64,000 nucleotides of DNA from Methylotenera_A sp046594915 (GTDB taxonomy: Bacteria; Pseudomonadota; Gammaproteobacteria; Burkholderiales; Methylophilaceae), in the NCBI GenBank assembly GCA_046594915.1, contig JBKJRC010000005.1, positions 124,001 through 188,000 of the forward strand, in the 5' to 3' direction. The notes beneath the pieces are model-generated. The model did not search any database and was not told where the DNA came from. It was given only the letters and a program-made list of their open reading frames with translations. Made by a program: the position numbers and the translations under genes. Shown here one piece after another: positions 54,656 to 63,198 of the stretch. Position 1 is the stretch's first letter, and every line of letters begins with the position of its first letter.

Positions 54656-55537
54656 ATGGAATTAGGCTTCCGCCCTCGCCGTTCAATGCTATATGTGCCT
54701 GGTTGCAATTTGCATTATTTAGATCGCGCACGCACATTGCCAGCTGATTCAGTCATTTTAGATTTGGGCGACCCTATATTAGTCGATTGTAAAATCCAGT
54801 CGCGTGAGAATATCGTATCTGCCGTTAAGCAAGGCGGTTATGGCTCACGCGAAGTGGTCGTACGTGTCAATAATTTAGATTCTATTTGGGGTCATGACGA
54901 TATTAAAGCAGTTGCCCATATTGGCGCTGATGCGATTCTTTTCCCTAATATTGAATCGGCAGACGATGTACACACTGCGTTGAAATGGCTGGACGAAGCT
55001 GGTGGCAGCCATATGCCGATTATGGTGATGATCGAAAGCCCGATTGCCGTATTAAATGCCAAAGAAATCGCCGCGGCAAGCAACCGTATTGCCTGCATGG
55101 TAATGGCAACATCCGATTTAATTTCACAAATGCATGCACGCGTGACGTATGAACGCAGCGCAATATTAACCTCACTCTCATTGGTTATTTTAGCCGCGCG
55201 CGCGTATGGCCGTTGCGTGGTCGATGGCATTTCGAGCGATTTTAAAAATATGCGTTCATTTGAATACGCCTGTCGCTTGGGGCGAGACATGGGCTTTGAC
55301 GGTAAGTCGCTGGTGCATCCAGCGCAAATTGCTTACAGCAACGATGCTTATACGCCGAAATCCAGTGAAATACAAAATGCGCGTGCGATTATTCAAGCGC
55401 TAAAAGAAGCCAATGACGCTGGCCGTGGCACGGTGGTGGTAGATGATAAATTGGTTGAGCATCATCATGTAACAGCAGCACAAAGACTATTAAAATTGAA
55501 TGACATGATCGCTGAACTTGAAGAAGAATTCATTTAG
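54656..55537 (+). CDS. CitE-like CoA-ester lyase with a changed acidic residue
   Basis: A 293-residue TIM-barrel protein like malyl-CoA lyase/thioesterase or CitE. Conserved are RRSMLYVPG, VVRVNN with Arg, MIESPIAVLNAKEI with Glu, and MATSDL with the metal Asp, then FDGKSLVHPAQI. The usual LDLEDAV block reads LDLGDPI, so the Glu is replaced by Gly. It is the first gene of the right arm. Given the next gene it may act on beta-methylmalyl-CoA, or it may be a thioesterase. Confidence 0.8.
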   Translation: MELGFRPRRSMLYVPGCNLHYLDRARTLPADSVILDLGDPILVDCKIQSRENIVSAVKQGGYGSREVVVRVNNLDSIWGHDDIKAVAHIGADAILFPNIESADDVHTALKWLDEAGGSHMPIMVMIESPIAVLNAKEIAAASNRIACMVMATSDLISQMHARVTYERSAILTSLSLVILAARAYGRCVVDGISSDFKNMRSFEYACRLGRDMGFDGKSLVHPAQIAYSNDAYTPKSSEIQNARAIIQALKEANDAGRGTVVVDDKLVEHHHVTAAQRLLKLNDMIAELEEEFI

Positions 55538-55554
55538 ATATAAAAGAGCAATGC

Positions 55555-56634
55555 ATGCTATCTACCAAAATAAATAATGGGCGCTATTTTGAAGACTTCG
55601 CCTTAAATGAAGTAATTCAACACGCTACGCCACGTACAGTAAGTGCGGGCGACTGTGCCTTGTATATTGGCTTGTATGGCTCGCGCAACCCGCTGCATTG
55701 CAGCGAGCTTTTTGCACAAAGCTTAGGTTATACAACCACACCCGTAGATGATTTGCTGGCTTTTCATATCGCCTTTGGCAAAACCGTGCCAGATATCTCC
55801 GTGAATGCGGTCGCCAACTTAGGTTATGCCGATGTGCGCTTTATTCAACCTGTATTTGTGGGCGATACACTTTCTACATCTAGCCAAGTGATTGGTTTAA
55901 AACAGAATTCCAGTGGTAAAAATGGTGTAGTTTGGGTGCACTCAACAGCATTTAACCAGCACAATCAGCGTGTTTTAAGCTGGGTGCGCTGGGTGATGAT
56001 TCATAAAAATAATTTAAAAGCAACTGCGCCTGAAACAGTCATTCCTGATTTACCAAGCTTTGTAGCGACCGAAAACTTAAGCTTGGCCGCCAATATTTCA
56101 GCCAAAAACTTTGATCAAAAAATCACTGGCGGCCAATATTTCTGGGAAGATTATCAAGTTGGCGAATGCATTAATCACGCCGCTGGCTTGACGATTAATG
56201 ATAGCGACCACTCGCTTGCAACGCATCTTTACCAAAATAATGCGCGTCTGCATTTTGATGATTTTATGATGAAAAATTCAAACTATGGCAAACGTTTGGT
56301 GTATGGCGGCGTGGCGATTTCAATGTGCAGATCTTTAAGTTTTGAAGGCTTAGAAAATGCAATTTCTGTGCTGGCGATTAACGCTGGCACGCATGCTAAC
56401 CCCACTTTTGCAGGAGATACCATTTATTGCGCGACTGAAATATTGGATACGTGGCAATTGTCAGATAGCGATTTTGGCGCTTTAAGATTGCGCATGCTAG
56501 GCTTTAAAAATCTAGCCATTAAGAACATATTGCCCGCCGATTTGGCAGCGTTTAAAACCGACAAAGGCTACCACCCACACGTGGTGCTCGATTTAGATTA
56601 CACGGTAGCAATACCTAAAAAAGGAAATCATTAA
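55555..56634 (+). CDS. mch: Mesaconyl-CoA hydratase (double MaoC)
   Basis: A 359-residue tandem hot-dog protein. The N-terminal half has NNGRYFEDFALNEVIQHATP and LYIGLYGSRNPL; the C-terminal half has YQVGECINHAAGLTI and a second GS/G-type hydratase region VYGGVAISMCRSLSF. These closely resemble mesaconyl-C1-CoA hydratase (beta-methylmalyl-CoA dehydratase) of the ethylmalonyl-CoA pathway. The reaction interconverts mesaconyl-CoA and beta-methylmalyl-CoA. No crotonyl-CoA carboxylase or other ethylmalonyl-CoA gene is in the window, so a complete pathway of that kind is not shown. Confidence 0.86.
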   Translation: MLSTKINNGRYFEDFALNEVIQHATPRTVSAGDCALYIGLYGSRNPLHCSELFAQSLGYTTTPVDDLLAFHIAFGKTVPDISVNAVANLGYADVRFIQPVFVGDTLSTSSQVIGLKQNSSGKNGVVWVHSTAFNQHNQRVLSWVRWVMIHKNNLKATAPETVIPDLPSFVATENLSLAANISAKNFDQKITGGQYFWEDYQVGECINHAAGLTINDSDHSLATHLYQNNARLHFDDFMMKNSNYGKRLVYGGVAISMCRSLSFEGLENAISVLAINAGTHANPTFAGDTIYCATEILDTWQLSDSDFGALRLRMLGFKNLAIKNILPADLAAFKTDKGYHPHVVLDLDYTVAIPKKGNH

Positions 56635-56635
56635 T

Positions 56636-57670
56636 ATGGCTGAGGTTTTAAACGTGGCTGAAGTTCAAAAAAAGGTACATCCAAATGACGCTTTATTCGG
56701 CGGCGAAAAATCGTTTCCGTTGATTCCCGCCTGCGAGCATTTTGCCGGTAGCGAAAAATTGATTTTAAAAGCACTTAGCCTGCAGGATGCCAACAATCCA
56801 AACGCACCTGGTGCGGTATTTGATATCACCTGCGACTGCGAAGATGGTGCAGCCAGCGGCCAAGAACGCGACCACGCAGAAATGATTGTGCGCATTTTAA
56901 ATAGTGACGCCAACGCACACAAAATGGCTGGCGCGCGCATCCACGATTACACGCACCCTGCCTGGAAGCAAGATATTGATATTTTAGTGGGTGGCGCAGG
57001 CAAGGTTTTAAGCTACATCACCATTCCAAAATGCACCAGCTTAAATCAAGCGGCAGAAATGATTGCCTATATTCAAAAAACGGCTACTTTTAACGGCATC
57101 GAACGCTTGATTCCTGTGCATATTCTGATTGAAACGCACGGCGCCTTGAACCAAGTGCATGAAATTGCCAAATTACCATGGATTCAGGTGTTGGATTTTG
57201 GTTTAATGGATTTTGTCAGCGCGCATCACGGCGCCATTCCTGCATCTGCAATGCGCAGCCCAGGGCAATTTGAACATCGCTTATTGGCACGCGCTAAAGG
57301 CGAAGTGGTTTCTGCCGCATTGGCAAACGGCGTTGTGCCAGCACATAATGTGACGCTGGATTTAAAAAATGTAGAAACCACCATGAGCGATGCCAGCCGC
57401 GCGCGCAATGAATTTGGTTTTATGCGTATGTGGAGCATTTACCCGACACAAATTCAAGCGATTGTAGACGCGATGAAGCCGAATTTTGACGAAGTTGCGG
57501 ATGCCGCCAATATTCTGCTGGCCGCGCAACAGTCTGATTGGGGGCCGATTCAATATGCAGGCGAATTGCACGATCGCGCGACTTATCGTTATTTTTGGGA
57601 AGTATTACAAAAAGCCAAGTTAACTGGCGTGGCCATTTCAGAAGAGTCGAATCAAGCTTTTTTTAGTTAA
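56636..57670 (+). CDS. HpcH/HpaI/CitE-family lyase (344 residues)
   Basis: A TIM-barrel lyase. Features are FDITCDCEDGAASGQERDHAE (shortened here: DITCDCEDGA), GARIHDYTHP, HILIETHGALNQVHEIA and VLDFGLMDFVSAHHG. It belongs to a group often found beside succinate dehydrogenase and aconitase in Burkholderiales. It begins one base after the mesaconyl-CoA hydratase stop, so the two probably act in sequence: the lyase would cleave beta-methylmalyl-CoA to glyoxylate and propionyl-CoA. Confidence 0.78.
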   Translation: MAEVLNVAEVQKKVHPNDALFGGEKSFPLIPACEHFAGSEKLILKALSLQDANNPNAPGAVFDITCDCEDGAASGQERDHAEMIVRILNSDANAHKMAGARIHDYTHPAWKQDIDILVGGAGKVLSYITIPKCTSLNQAAEMIAYIQKTATFNGIERLIPVHILIETHGALNQVHEIAKLPWIQVLDFGLMDFVSAHHGAIPASAMRSPGQFEHRLLARAKGEVVSAALANGVVPAHNVTLDLKNVETTMSDASRARNEFGFMRMWSIYPTQIQAIVDAMKPNFDEVADAANILLAAQQSDWGPIQYAGELHDRATYRYFWEVLQKAKLTGVAISEESNQAFFS

Positions 57671-57747
57671 AACATTCTTATTTAACGCGTATTTTAACCA
57701 ATAACTTGTTAACCAACCGTTAGTTAACCATTAATTTAGAGCAAAAA

Positions 57748-58635
57748 ATGACTCAACCAACATCAGCTGGCGCACGCTTTCGTGCGGCACTACAAGCCGA
57801 AAAACCGCTGCAAATCATTGGCGCAATCAGTGCATATCACGCCATGCTCGCCACCCAAAGCGGCTTTAAAGCCATTTACTTATCTGGCGGCGGCGTGGCG
57901 GCAGGTTCACTCGGCTTGCCAGATTTAGGCATTTCTACTTTAGAAGATGTGCTAATTGATGTGCGTCGCATCACCGATGCCGTAGACACGCCTTTATTGG
58001 TGGATATTGATACCGGCTGGGGCGGCGCTTTTAATATTGCGCGTTCCGTTAAAAGTATCGCCAAAGCCGGTGCGGCGGCTGTGCATATTGAAGATCAAGT
58101 TTCAGCCAAGCGTTGCGGTCATCGCCCGAATAAAGCCATTGTGAGTTTAGAGGAAATGGTTGACCGCGTAAAAGCGGCAGTAGATGCCAAGCCATATGAC
58201 GATTTTGTCGTGATGGCGCGCACCGATGCACTAGCGGTGGAAGGCTTGCAATCGGCAATTGACCGTGCTTGTGCTTGCGTTGAGGCGGGTGCGGATATGA
58301 TTTTTCCTGAAGCGATTACTAAATTAAGCATGTATAAACAGTTTGCAGCGGCCGTTAATGTACCTGTATTGGCGAATATCACCGAGTTTGGCAGTACGCC
58401 ATTATTTACTGTGGACGAATTACGCACTGCCGATGTGAGTATGGTTTTATATCCACTGTCTGCTTTTCGCGCTATGAACCAAGCCGCATTAACTGTTTAT
58501 GAAACCATGCGCAAAGAAGGCACGCAAAAAAATGTAGTGCATTTAATGCAAACGCGTGCTGACCTTTATGCGCACTTGGGTTATCACGCATTTGAACAAA
58601 AGCTAGACGCTTTATTTAAACAAGAAAAAAGTTAA
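57748..58635 (+). CDS. prpB: 2-Methylisocitrate lyase
   Basis: A 295-residue isocitrate-lyase-superfamily enzyme splitting 2-methylisocitrate to succinate and pyruvate. The metal and active-site motifs VDIDTGWGGAFNIAR and SAKRCGHRPNK (catalytic Cys) and ARTDALAVEG are present. Length is normal. Confidence 0.95.
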   Translation: MTQPTSAGARFRAALQAEKPLQIIGAISAYHAMLATQSGFKAIYLSGGGVAAGSLGLPDLGISTLEDVLIDVRRITDAVDTPLLVDIDTGWGGAFNIARSVKSIAKAGAAAVHIEDQVSAKRCGHRPNKAIVSLEEMVDRVKAAVDAKPYDDFVVMARTDALAVEGLQSAIDRACACVEAGADMIFPEAITKLSMYKQFAAAVNVPVLANITEFGSTPLFTVDELRTADVSMVLYPLSAFRAMNQAALTVYETMRKEGTQKNVVHLMQTRADLYAHLGYHAFEQKLDALFKQEKS

Positions 58636-58687
58636 CCAAAAAATTAGGTTAAGTATTGCGCAAACGAATATTGATGGGAGGAAACGC

Positions 58688-59836
58688 ATGAAAAATGTAG
58701 CTGAAGCGCCTAAAAAGAAAAAAGGCGTAGCACTTGCGGGTGTCACTGCGGGCAACACCGCCATATGCACCGTAGGCCACACTGGCAACGATTTGCATTA
58801 TCGCGGTTACGATATCATTGAGCTGGCTAAACAGGCGACATTTGAAGAAGTGGCCTATTTATTGATTCATGGCGAGTTACCTAATCAAGCGCAATTGACT
58901 GCTTATCATGCCAAGCTAAAACAGCTGCGCACTTTGCCTGTTGAGCTTAAAACTGTATTAGAGCAAATTCCAAGAAACACCCACCCCATGGATGTGATGC
59001 GTACGGCTTGCTCTATGTTAGGCACATTGCAACCAGAAGCCGCAGATCGCAATACCAAAGCTGCACAAGATTTAGGTGACCGATTAATTGCCTGTTTTGG
59101 CTCTATTTTGCTGTATTGGCATCACTTTAGCCATCACGGCAAACGCGTGAGTGTGGAAACCGACGATGACAGCATTGCCGCGCATTTTTTACATGTGCTG
59201 CACGGCAAAGTGCCTAGTGCATTACATATTGCCGCTATGAATACTTCATTGGTACTTTATGCAGAACATGAATTTAACGCATCTACTTTTACTGCCCGCG
59301 TGATTGCTGGCACTTTATCGGATATGTACAGTTGCATTACAGGCGCGATTGGTGCACTGCGTGGCGCAAAACACGGTGGCGCGAATGAAGCGGCGATGGA
59401 AATTATTGAACGCTACAAAAATGCCGATGAAGCCGAAGCCAATATTTTAGCGCGTATGGCAAAAAAAGAAATCATTATTGGTTTTGGCCATCCTGTGTAC
59501 ACAATTGCTGACCCTAGAAATGAATCAATCAAAGAAGTTAGCCGCAAGTTATGTCAAGATAACGGTAATATGACGTTATTTGACATATCTTCTAGAATTG
59601 AAGAAGTGATGTGGCGCGAGAAAAAAATGTTCCCTAACTTAGATTGGTACAGCGCATCTAGCTATCACATGATGGGCATTCCCACTGGCATGTTCACACC
59701 CATATTTGTGATTTCGCGCACCACAGGCTGGGTAGCACATGTGATTGAGCAACGCATTGATAACAAGATTATTCGCCCAAATGCAGAATACACCGGCCCA
59801 GATAATCGGCCTTATATTGCACTGAAAAATCGTTAA
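58688..59836 (+). CDS. prpC: 2-Methylcitrate synthase
   Basis: A 382-residue citrate-synthase-family enzyme condensing propionyl-CoA with oxaloacetate. The start ATG follows a strong GGGAGGAAA. Motifs include LHYRGYDIIELA, GAIGALRGAKHGGANEAAME with the catalytic His region, and GFGHPVYTIADPR; length and the adjacent prpB/prpD favour PrpC over GltA. Confidence 0.94.
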   Translation: MKNVAEAPKKKKGVALAGVTAGNTAICTVGHTGNDLHYRGYDIIELAKQATFEEVAYLLIHGELPNQAQLTAYHAKLKQLRTLPVELKTVLEQIPRNTHPMDVMRTACSMLGTLQPEAADRNTKAAQDLGDRLIACFGSILLYWHHFSHHGKRVSVETDDDSIAAHFLHVLHGKVPSALHIAAMNTSLVLYAEHEFNASTFTARVIAGTLSDMYSCITGAIGALRGAKHGGANEAAMEIIERYKNADEAEANILARMAKKEIIIGFGHPVYTIADPRNESIKEVSRKLCQDNGNMTLFDISSRIEEVMWREKKMFPNLDWYSASSYHMMGIPTGMFTPIFVISRTTGWVAHVIEQRIDNKIIRPNAEYTGPDNRPYIALKNR

Positions 59837-59887
59837 TAAAAAACCGTTAAGTTTTAAAGTTAATTAAAAGTCTATAGAAAGTTTTAA

Positions 59888-61348
59888 ATGTCTGCTCACA
59901 TCTCTAACGTACGCCCAGCTCCCGATCAAGTTATTGTTGATATTGCCAATTATGTCGCTGATTATGAAATTAAATCTGACGAAGCTTTTGATACTGCCCG
60001 CAACTGTTTAATGGATACTTTAGGCTGCGGTTTTGAAGCCTTGGATTATCCAGCCTGCACTAAATTATTAGGGCCAGTAATCGCTGGCACAGTTGTACCA
60101 AATGGCGCAAAAGTGCCAGGTACGTCGTATCAGTTAGATCCAATTTTAGCGGCGTTTAATATCGGCGCGATGATTCGCTGGTTGGACTTTAACGACACTT
60201 GGCTGGCCGCAGAATGGGGTCACCCATCGGATAATCTAGGCGGAATTTTAGCTGTGGCCGATTATATTTCACGTAAAAATATTGCCGAAGGCAAAGCGGC
60301 ACCAACCATAAAAGACGTGTTAACTGCCATGATTAAAGCGCATGAAATTCAAGGTGTATTGGCGCTGGAAAATAGCTTTAATCGCGTGGGTTTAGACCAT
60401 GTCATTTTGGTCAAAATTGCTTCAACTGCAGTAGTCACCAAACTACTCGGCGGCAATAAAGAGGATATTATCAACGCGGTCTCTAACGCATTTGTCGATG
60501 GTCAAAGCTTGCGCACCTATCGCCAGAGCCCAAATACAGGTTCACGCAAATCATGGGCGGCTGGCGATGCTACTAGCCGTGCGGTGCGTTTGGCTTGGAT
60601 GACCATGCAGGGTGAAATGGGCTATCCCAGTGCATTAACTGCCAAAACCTGGGGCTTTTACGATGTGCTTTTTAAAGGCAATGCCTTTAAATTTCAACGT
60701 GATTACGGCAGCTATGTCATGGAACAAGTGCTGTTTAAAATCTCATTCCCAGCCGAATTCCATGCGCAAACCGCCGTAGAATGCGCCATTCAACTTAACG
60801 CTCAAATTGGCGCAAAAATTCAAACTGTAGAACAAATCGCGCAAATCGATAAAATCATCATCACCACGCATGAATCGGCGATTCGTATTATTGATAAAAC
60901 AGGCCCGCTGGATAATCCAGCAGATCGTGACCATTGCATTCAATATATGGCGGCAATTGGCTTGCTTAAAGGCAACTTAACTGCTCAAGACTACGAAAAT
61001 GAAGCTGCAGCAGACCCAAGAATTGATGCAATCCGTGCCAAAATGACTTGTGTCGAAAAATCGCAATACACAACTGATTATCACGATCCAGAAAAACGCT
61101 CAATCGCCAACGCGATTCAAGTGTTCTTTAAAGATGGTAGCACCTCAGATAATATCGCAGTGGAATATCCAATCGGCCATCGCCGCCGCCGTAACGAGGG
61201 CATTCCAGATCTGGTGAAAAAATTCAAAGTCAATTTGGCACGTCGTTTTGATGCTAAAAAACAAGCGGATATTTTGGCCTTATGCCTAGACCAAGCCAAA
61301 TTAGAAGCGACCCCAGTACATGTTTTTGTCGATATGTTGGTAGTTTGA
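59888..61348 (+). CDS. prpD: 2-Methylcitrate dehydratase
   Basis: A 486-residue MmgE/PrpD-family enzyme dehydrating 2-methylcitrate to 2-methyl-cis-aconitate. The pattern DTLGCGFEALDYPACTKLLG, WLDFNDTWLAAEWGHPSDNLG and RQSPNTGSRKSWAAGDATSR is that of PrpD. Aconitase B on the other arm can complete the hydration step. Confidence 0.95.
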   Translation: MSAHISNVRPAPDQVIVDIANYVADYEIKSDEAFDTARNCLMDTLGCGFEALDYPACTKLLGPVIAGTVVPNGAKVPGTSYQLDPILAAFNIGAMIRWLDFNDTWLAAEWGHPSDNLGGILAVADYISRKNIAEGKAAPTIKDVLTAMIKAHEIQGVLALENSFNRVGLDHVILVKIASTAVVTKLLGGNKEDIINAVSNAFVDGQSLRTYRQSPNTGSRKSWAAGDATSRAVRLAWMTMQGEMGYPSALTAKTWGFYDVLFKGNAFKFQRDYGSYVMEQVLFKISFPAEFHAQTAVECAIQLNAQIGAKIQTVEQIAQIDKIIITTHESAIRIIDKTGPLDNPADRDHCIQYMAAIGLLKGNLTAQDYENEAAADPRIDAIRAKMTCVEKSQYTTDYHDPEKRSIANAIQVFFKDGSTSDNIAVEYPIGHRRRRNEGIPDLVKKFKVNLARRFDAKKQADILALCLDQAKLEATPVHVFVDMLVV

Positions 61349-61503
61349 TTTGCACGGTATGCAAGATGGTTTATTTACACACCTTTGTGATGATTATTGA
61401 TTGAGTTGGTGTGCAAGACAAATCATCTTTACACAACCTACCCTTGCTAGTTTTAAAACAATAATTAACGTATAGTTAATTTGATTACATAAAATTAAAT
61501 TAT

Positions 61504-62355
61504 ATGAAAACATTTAAAACTATTTTCACAATCATTGTTATCGGCTATGTATTTTCAACTGCAGCAAATGCTGACTATCGTGATGATTTATCAAATTTAA
61601 CACCAGAAGATAGTGCATGGGTTCAAGACTCTTGTAAATATTTAAAATCACAAGGACCAAGCTCCTACATCCGCTGTATTAAAGACCAGATTTATGCATT
61701 ACAAGAAGATGCAAAGCGCCCCGTTAAAGCGCCAACTTCTCAATCTAATCTTGAACTTAATCAGGTTCAAAAAAATCAGCCGACTTCAAATCCTACCAAT
61801 CACAACAATGCAAAACTCCAAAATGTTCAAGAGGAAGATTTGAACGTTGATTACGCTGTAATTAAATCTCCAAAAGCGAATCTACGAGGTATACCAGATA
61901 TAAAAGGTGATTTAATTACCTCTCTAAAGCAAGGTGATATAGTGGTACTGCTTGATTCTCAAACAAAAGATGGTTGGTACAATGTGCTTGATGTAGCGTC
62001 TAGCAATGAGGGTTGGATAAATGAAGCCACAATTAAAATTTCATTTACTAAAAATCCTAAAAACACACAATTATTTCAAGCAGAGTCTTTGCCATACTTT
62101 TCAGAGCCTGAGATTGTTATTGAAAATGCTTCTGCAATAAATATAAACCTTAAAATAGGTAGTCAACTAATCATTATTCCTGCTAACTCAAGCAAATCAA
62201 TTAAAATAGGTGAGGGTAGTTATAAATATTATGCTTCTGCCCCAGGAGTCTTTCCGTCTTTAGGTACACAAATATTTGATAATAGTCATCGCTATTCTTG
62301 GAAGTTTTGGATTGAAACTAGTTACGGAAGTAGAAGCCGTAAAGCCAGACGATAA
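61504..62355 (+). CDS. Exported SH3-like domain protein
   Basis: A 283-residue protein with a signal peptide (residues 1-23, STAANAD) and then a short helical region with two cysteines (SCKYLKSQGPSSYIRCIKDQ), a low-complexity Asn/Gln/Pro linker (residues ~80-115), a bacterial SH3 domain (LRGIPDIKGDLITSLKQGD ... GWYNVLD ... GWINEATI) and a beta-rich C-terminal part. The C-terminal domain is not recognised. The isolated gene lies 155 bases after prpD and seems unrelated to the pathway. Confidence 0.75.
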   Translation: MKTFKTIFTIIVIGYVFSTAANADYRDDLSNLTPEDSAWVQDSCKYLKSQGPSSYIRCIKDQIYALQEDAKRPVKAPTSQSNLELNQVQKNQPTSNPTNHNNAKLQNVQEEDLNVDYAVIKSPKANLRGIPDIKGDLITSLKQGDIVVLLDSQTKDGWYNVLDVASSNEGWINEATIKISFTKNPKNTQLFQAESLPYFSEPEIVIENASAININLKIGSQLIIIPANSSKSIKIGEGSYKYYASAPGVFPSLGTQIFDNSHRYSWKFWIETSYGSRSRKARR

Positions 62356-62418
62356 AAGATATGCATTTAGGTAGTTGTTTTGCATATTGCACACCCAAAT
62401 TAGTCAACATTACTCCAA

Positions 62419-62775
62419 TTACGCCGCAGACAAAAGACTTTCATAAGGAATATTCAACCCCTTATGAAGCCGTTTCACCATTGGCAAACTTAGACCGCGC
62501 TTGTGGTTTAACACTTCAGAAACGCGACCGCTAGAGCCTATAAAAGGCTCTAAATCTTTTTGCGTTAGGCCTTGCTGTTCCATTCTAAATTTAATTGCAT
62601 CAATCGGGTCTGCTGCGCTAATTGGATAATTTTTATTTTCGTAAGCCTCAATCAAAGTCACTAAAATTTCCATTTCATCTGCCTCTGCGGTACCTTCTTG
62701 CGCTTGATAAATAACTTCCAAACGTTTAAATGCCGCTTGTAAATCTTCGTCCTTTTTAATTGGTTTTATATTCAT
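62419..62775 (-). CDS. higA: HigA-type antitoxin (Xre helix-turn-helix)
   Basis: A 118-residue antitoxin. The helix-turn-helix reads EQQGLTQKDLEPFIGSSGRV and SEVLNHKRGLSLPMVKRLHK; the N-terminal part DEMEILVTLIEAYENKNYPI is typical of HigA. It starts 20 bases inside the toxin gene end and represses the operon by binding DNA. Confidence 0.9.
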   Translation of the reverse strand: MNIKPIKKDEDLQAAFKRLEVIYQAQEGTAEADEMEILVTLIEAYENKNYPISAADPIDAIKFRMEQQGLTQKDLEPFIGSSGRVSEVLNHKRGLSLPMVKRLHKGLNIPYESLLSAA

Positions 62776-63073
62776 TCACGTTCTCCACATTAATGTTGTC
62801 ATACTGCGCATGCGTGCCAATAAACTTTACCCATACAATACCTGCTTGGTATTGCATCTCAACTATTAGCCGATATTTATTACCTGCAATATTAAATACA
62901 ACCCGATTATTGCCGCATATACTTGCGCTTCTGTAATGCGTTTTTATTTCTTGTGGCGTTTTCCAATTGGCTTTCATCGCTTCGTCATACCAGCTTTGTA
63001 AAGCGCCTTTTGCATCATTGCATTCTGGTTGATTCCAAAACTTAACTAATGTACTTTTTGCGATGACACGCAT
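62756..63073 (-). CDS. higB: HigB-type mRNA interferase toxin
   Basis: I start at the ATG of 63071-63073 because GGGAGA lies 7 bases upstream, giving 105 residues; five more codons are open. It is a RelE-fold toxin cleaving mRNA in the ribosome: MRVIAKSTLVKFWNQPECND and AGNKYRLIVEMQYQAGIVWV are the HigB family pattern. Toxin precedes antitoxin as is usual in higBA. Confidence 0.9.
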   Translation of the reverse strand: MRVIAKSTLVKFWNQPECNDAKGALQSWYDEAMKANWKTPQEIKTHYRSASICGNNRVVFNIAGNKYRLIVEMQYQAGIVWVKFIGTHAQYDNINVENVNEYKTN

Positions 63074-63081
63074 TATTAATT

Positions 63082-63096
63082 CTCCCAATTTGGGAG
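63082..63096. promoter_or_regulatory. Palindrome at the higB ribosome binding site
   Basis: CTCCCAA-T-TTGGGAG is a perfect 7-bp inverted repeat 9 bases before the higB ATG, covering the Shine-Dalgarno. It may be the HigA operator or a small mRNA hairpin that controls translation. Confidence 0.55.
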
Positions 63097-63198
63097 GTTA
63101 CGCCAATCCGTTAATCACGTCAACAATTAGCAAGTGAATTCTTGTGAATGTTTTAAGGTAAAATAGCGGTTTATTGAACCGCCGTTTGAAAGCTTAGA

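Noticed and set aside
54656..57670. A complete ethylmalonyl-CoA pathway
   Set aside because: Only mesaconyl-CoA hydratase and lyases are present; crotonyl-CoA carboxylase, ethylmalonyl-CoA mutase and methylsuccinyl-CoA dehydrogenase are not in the window.
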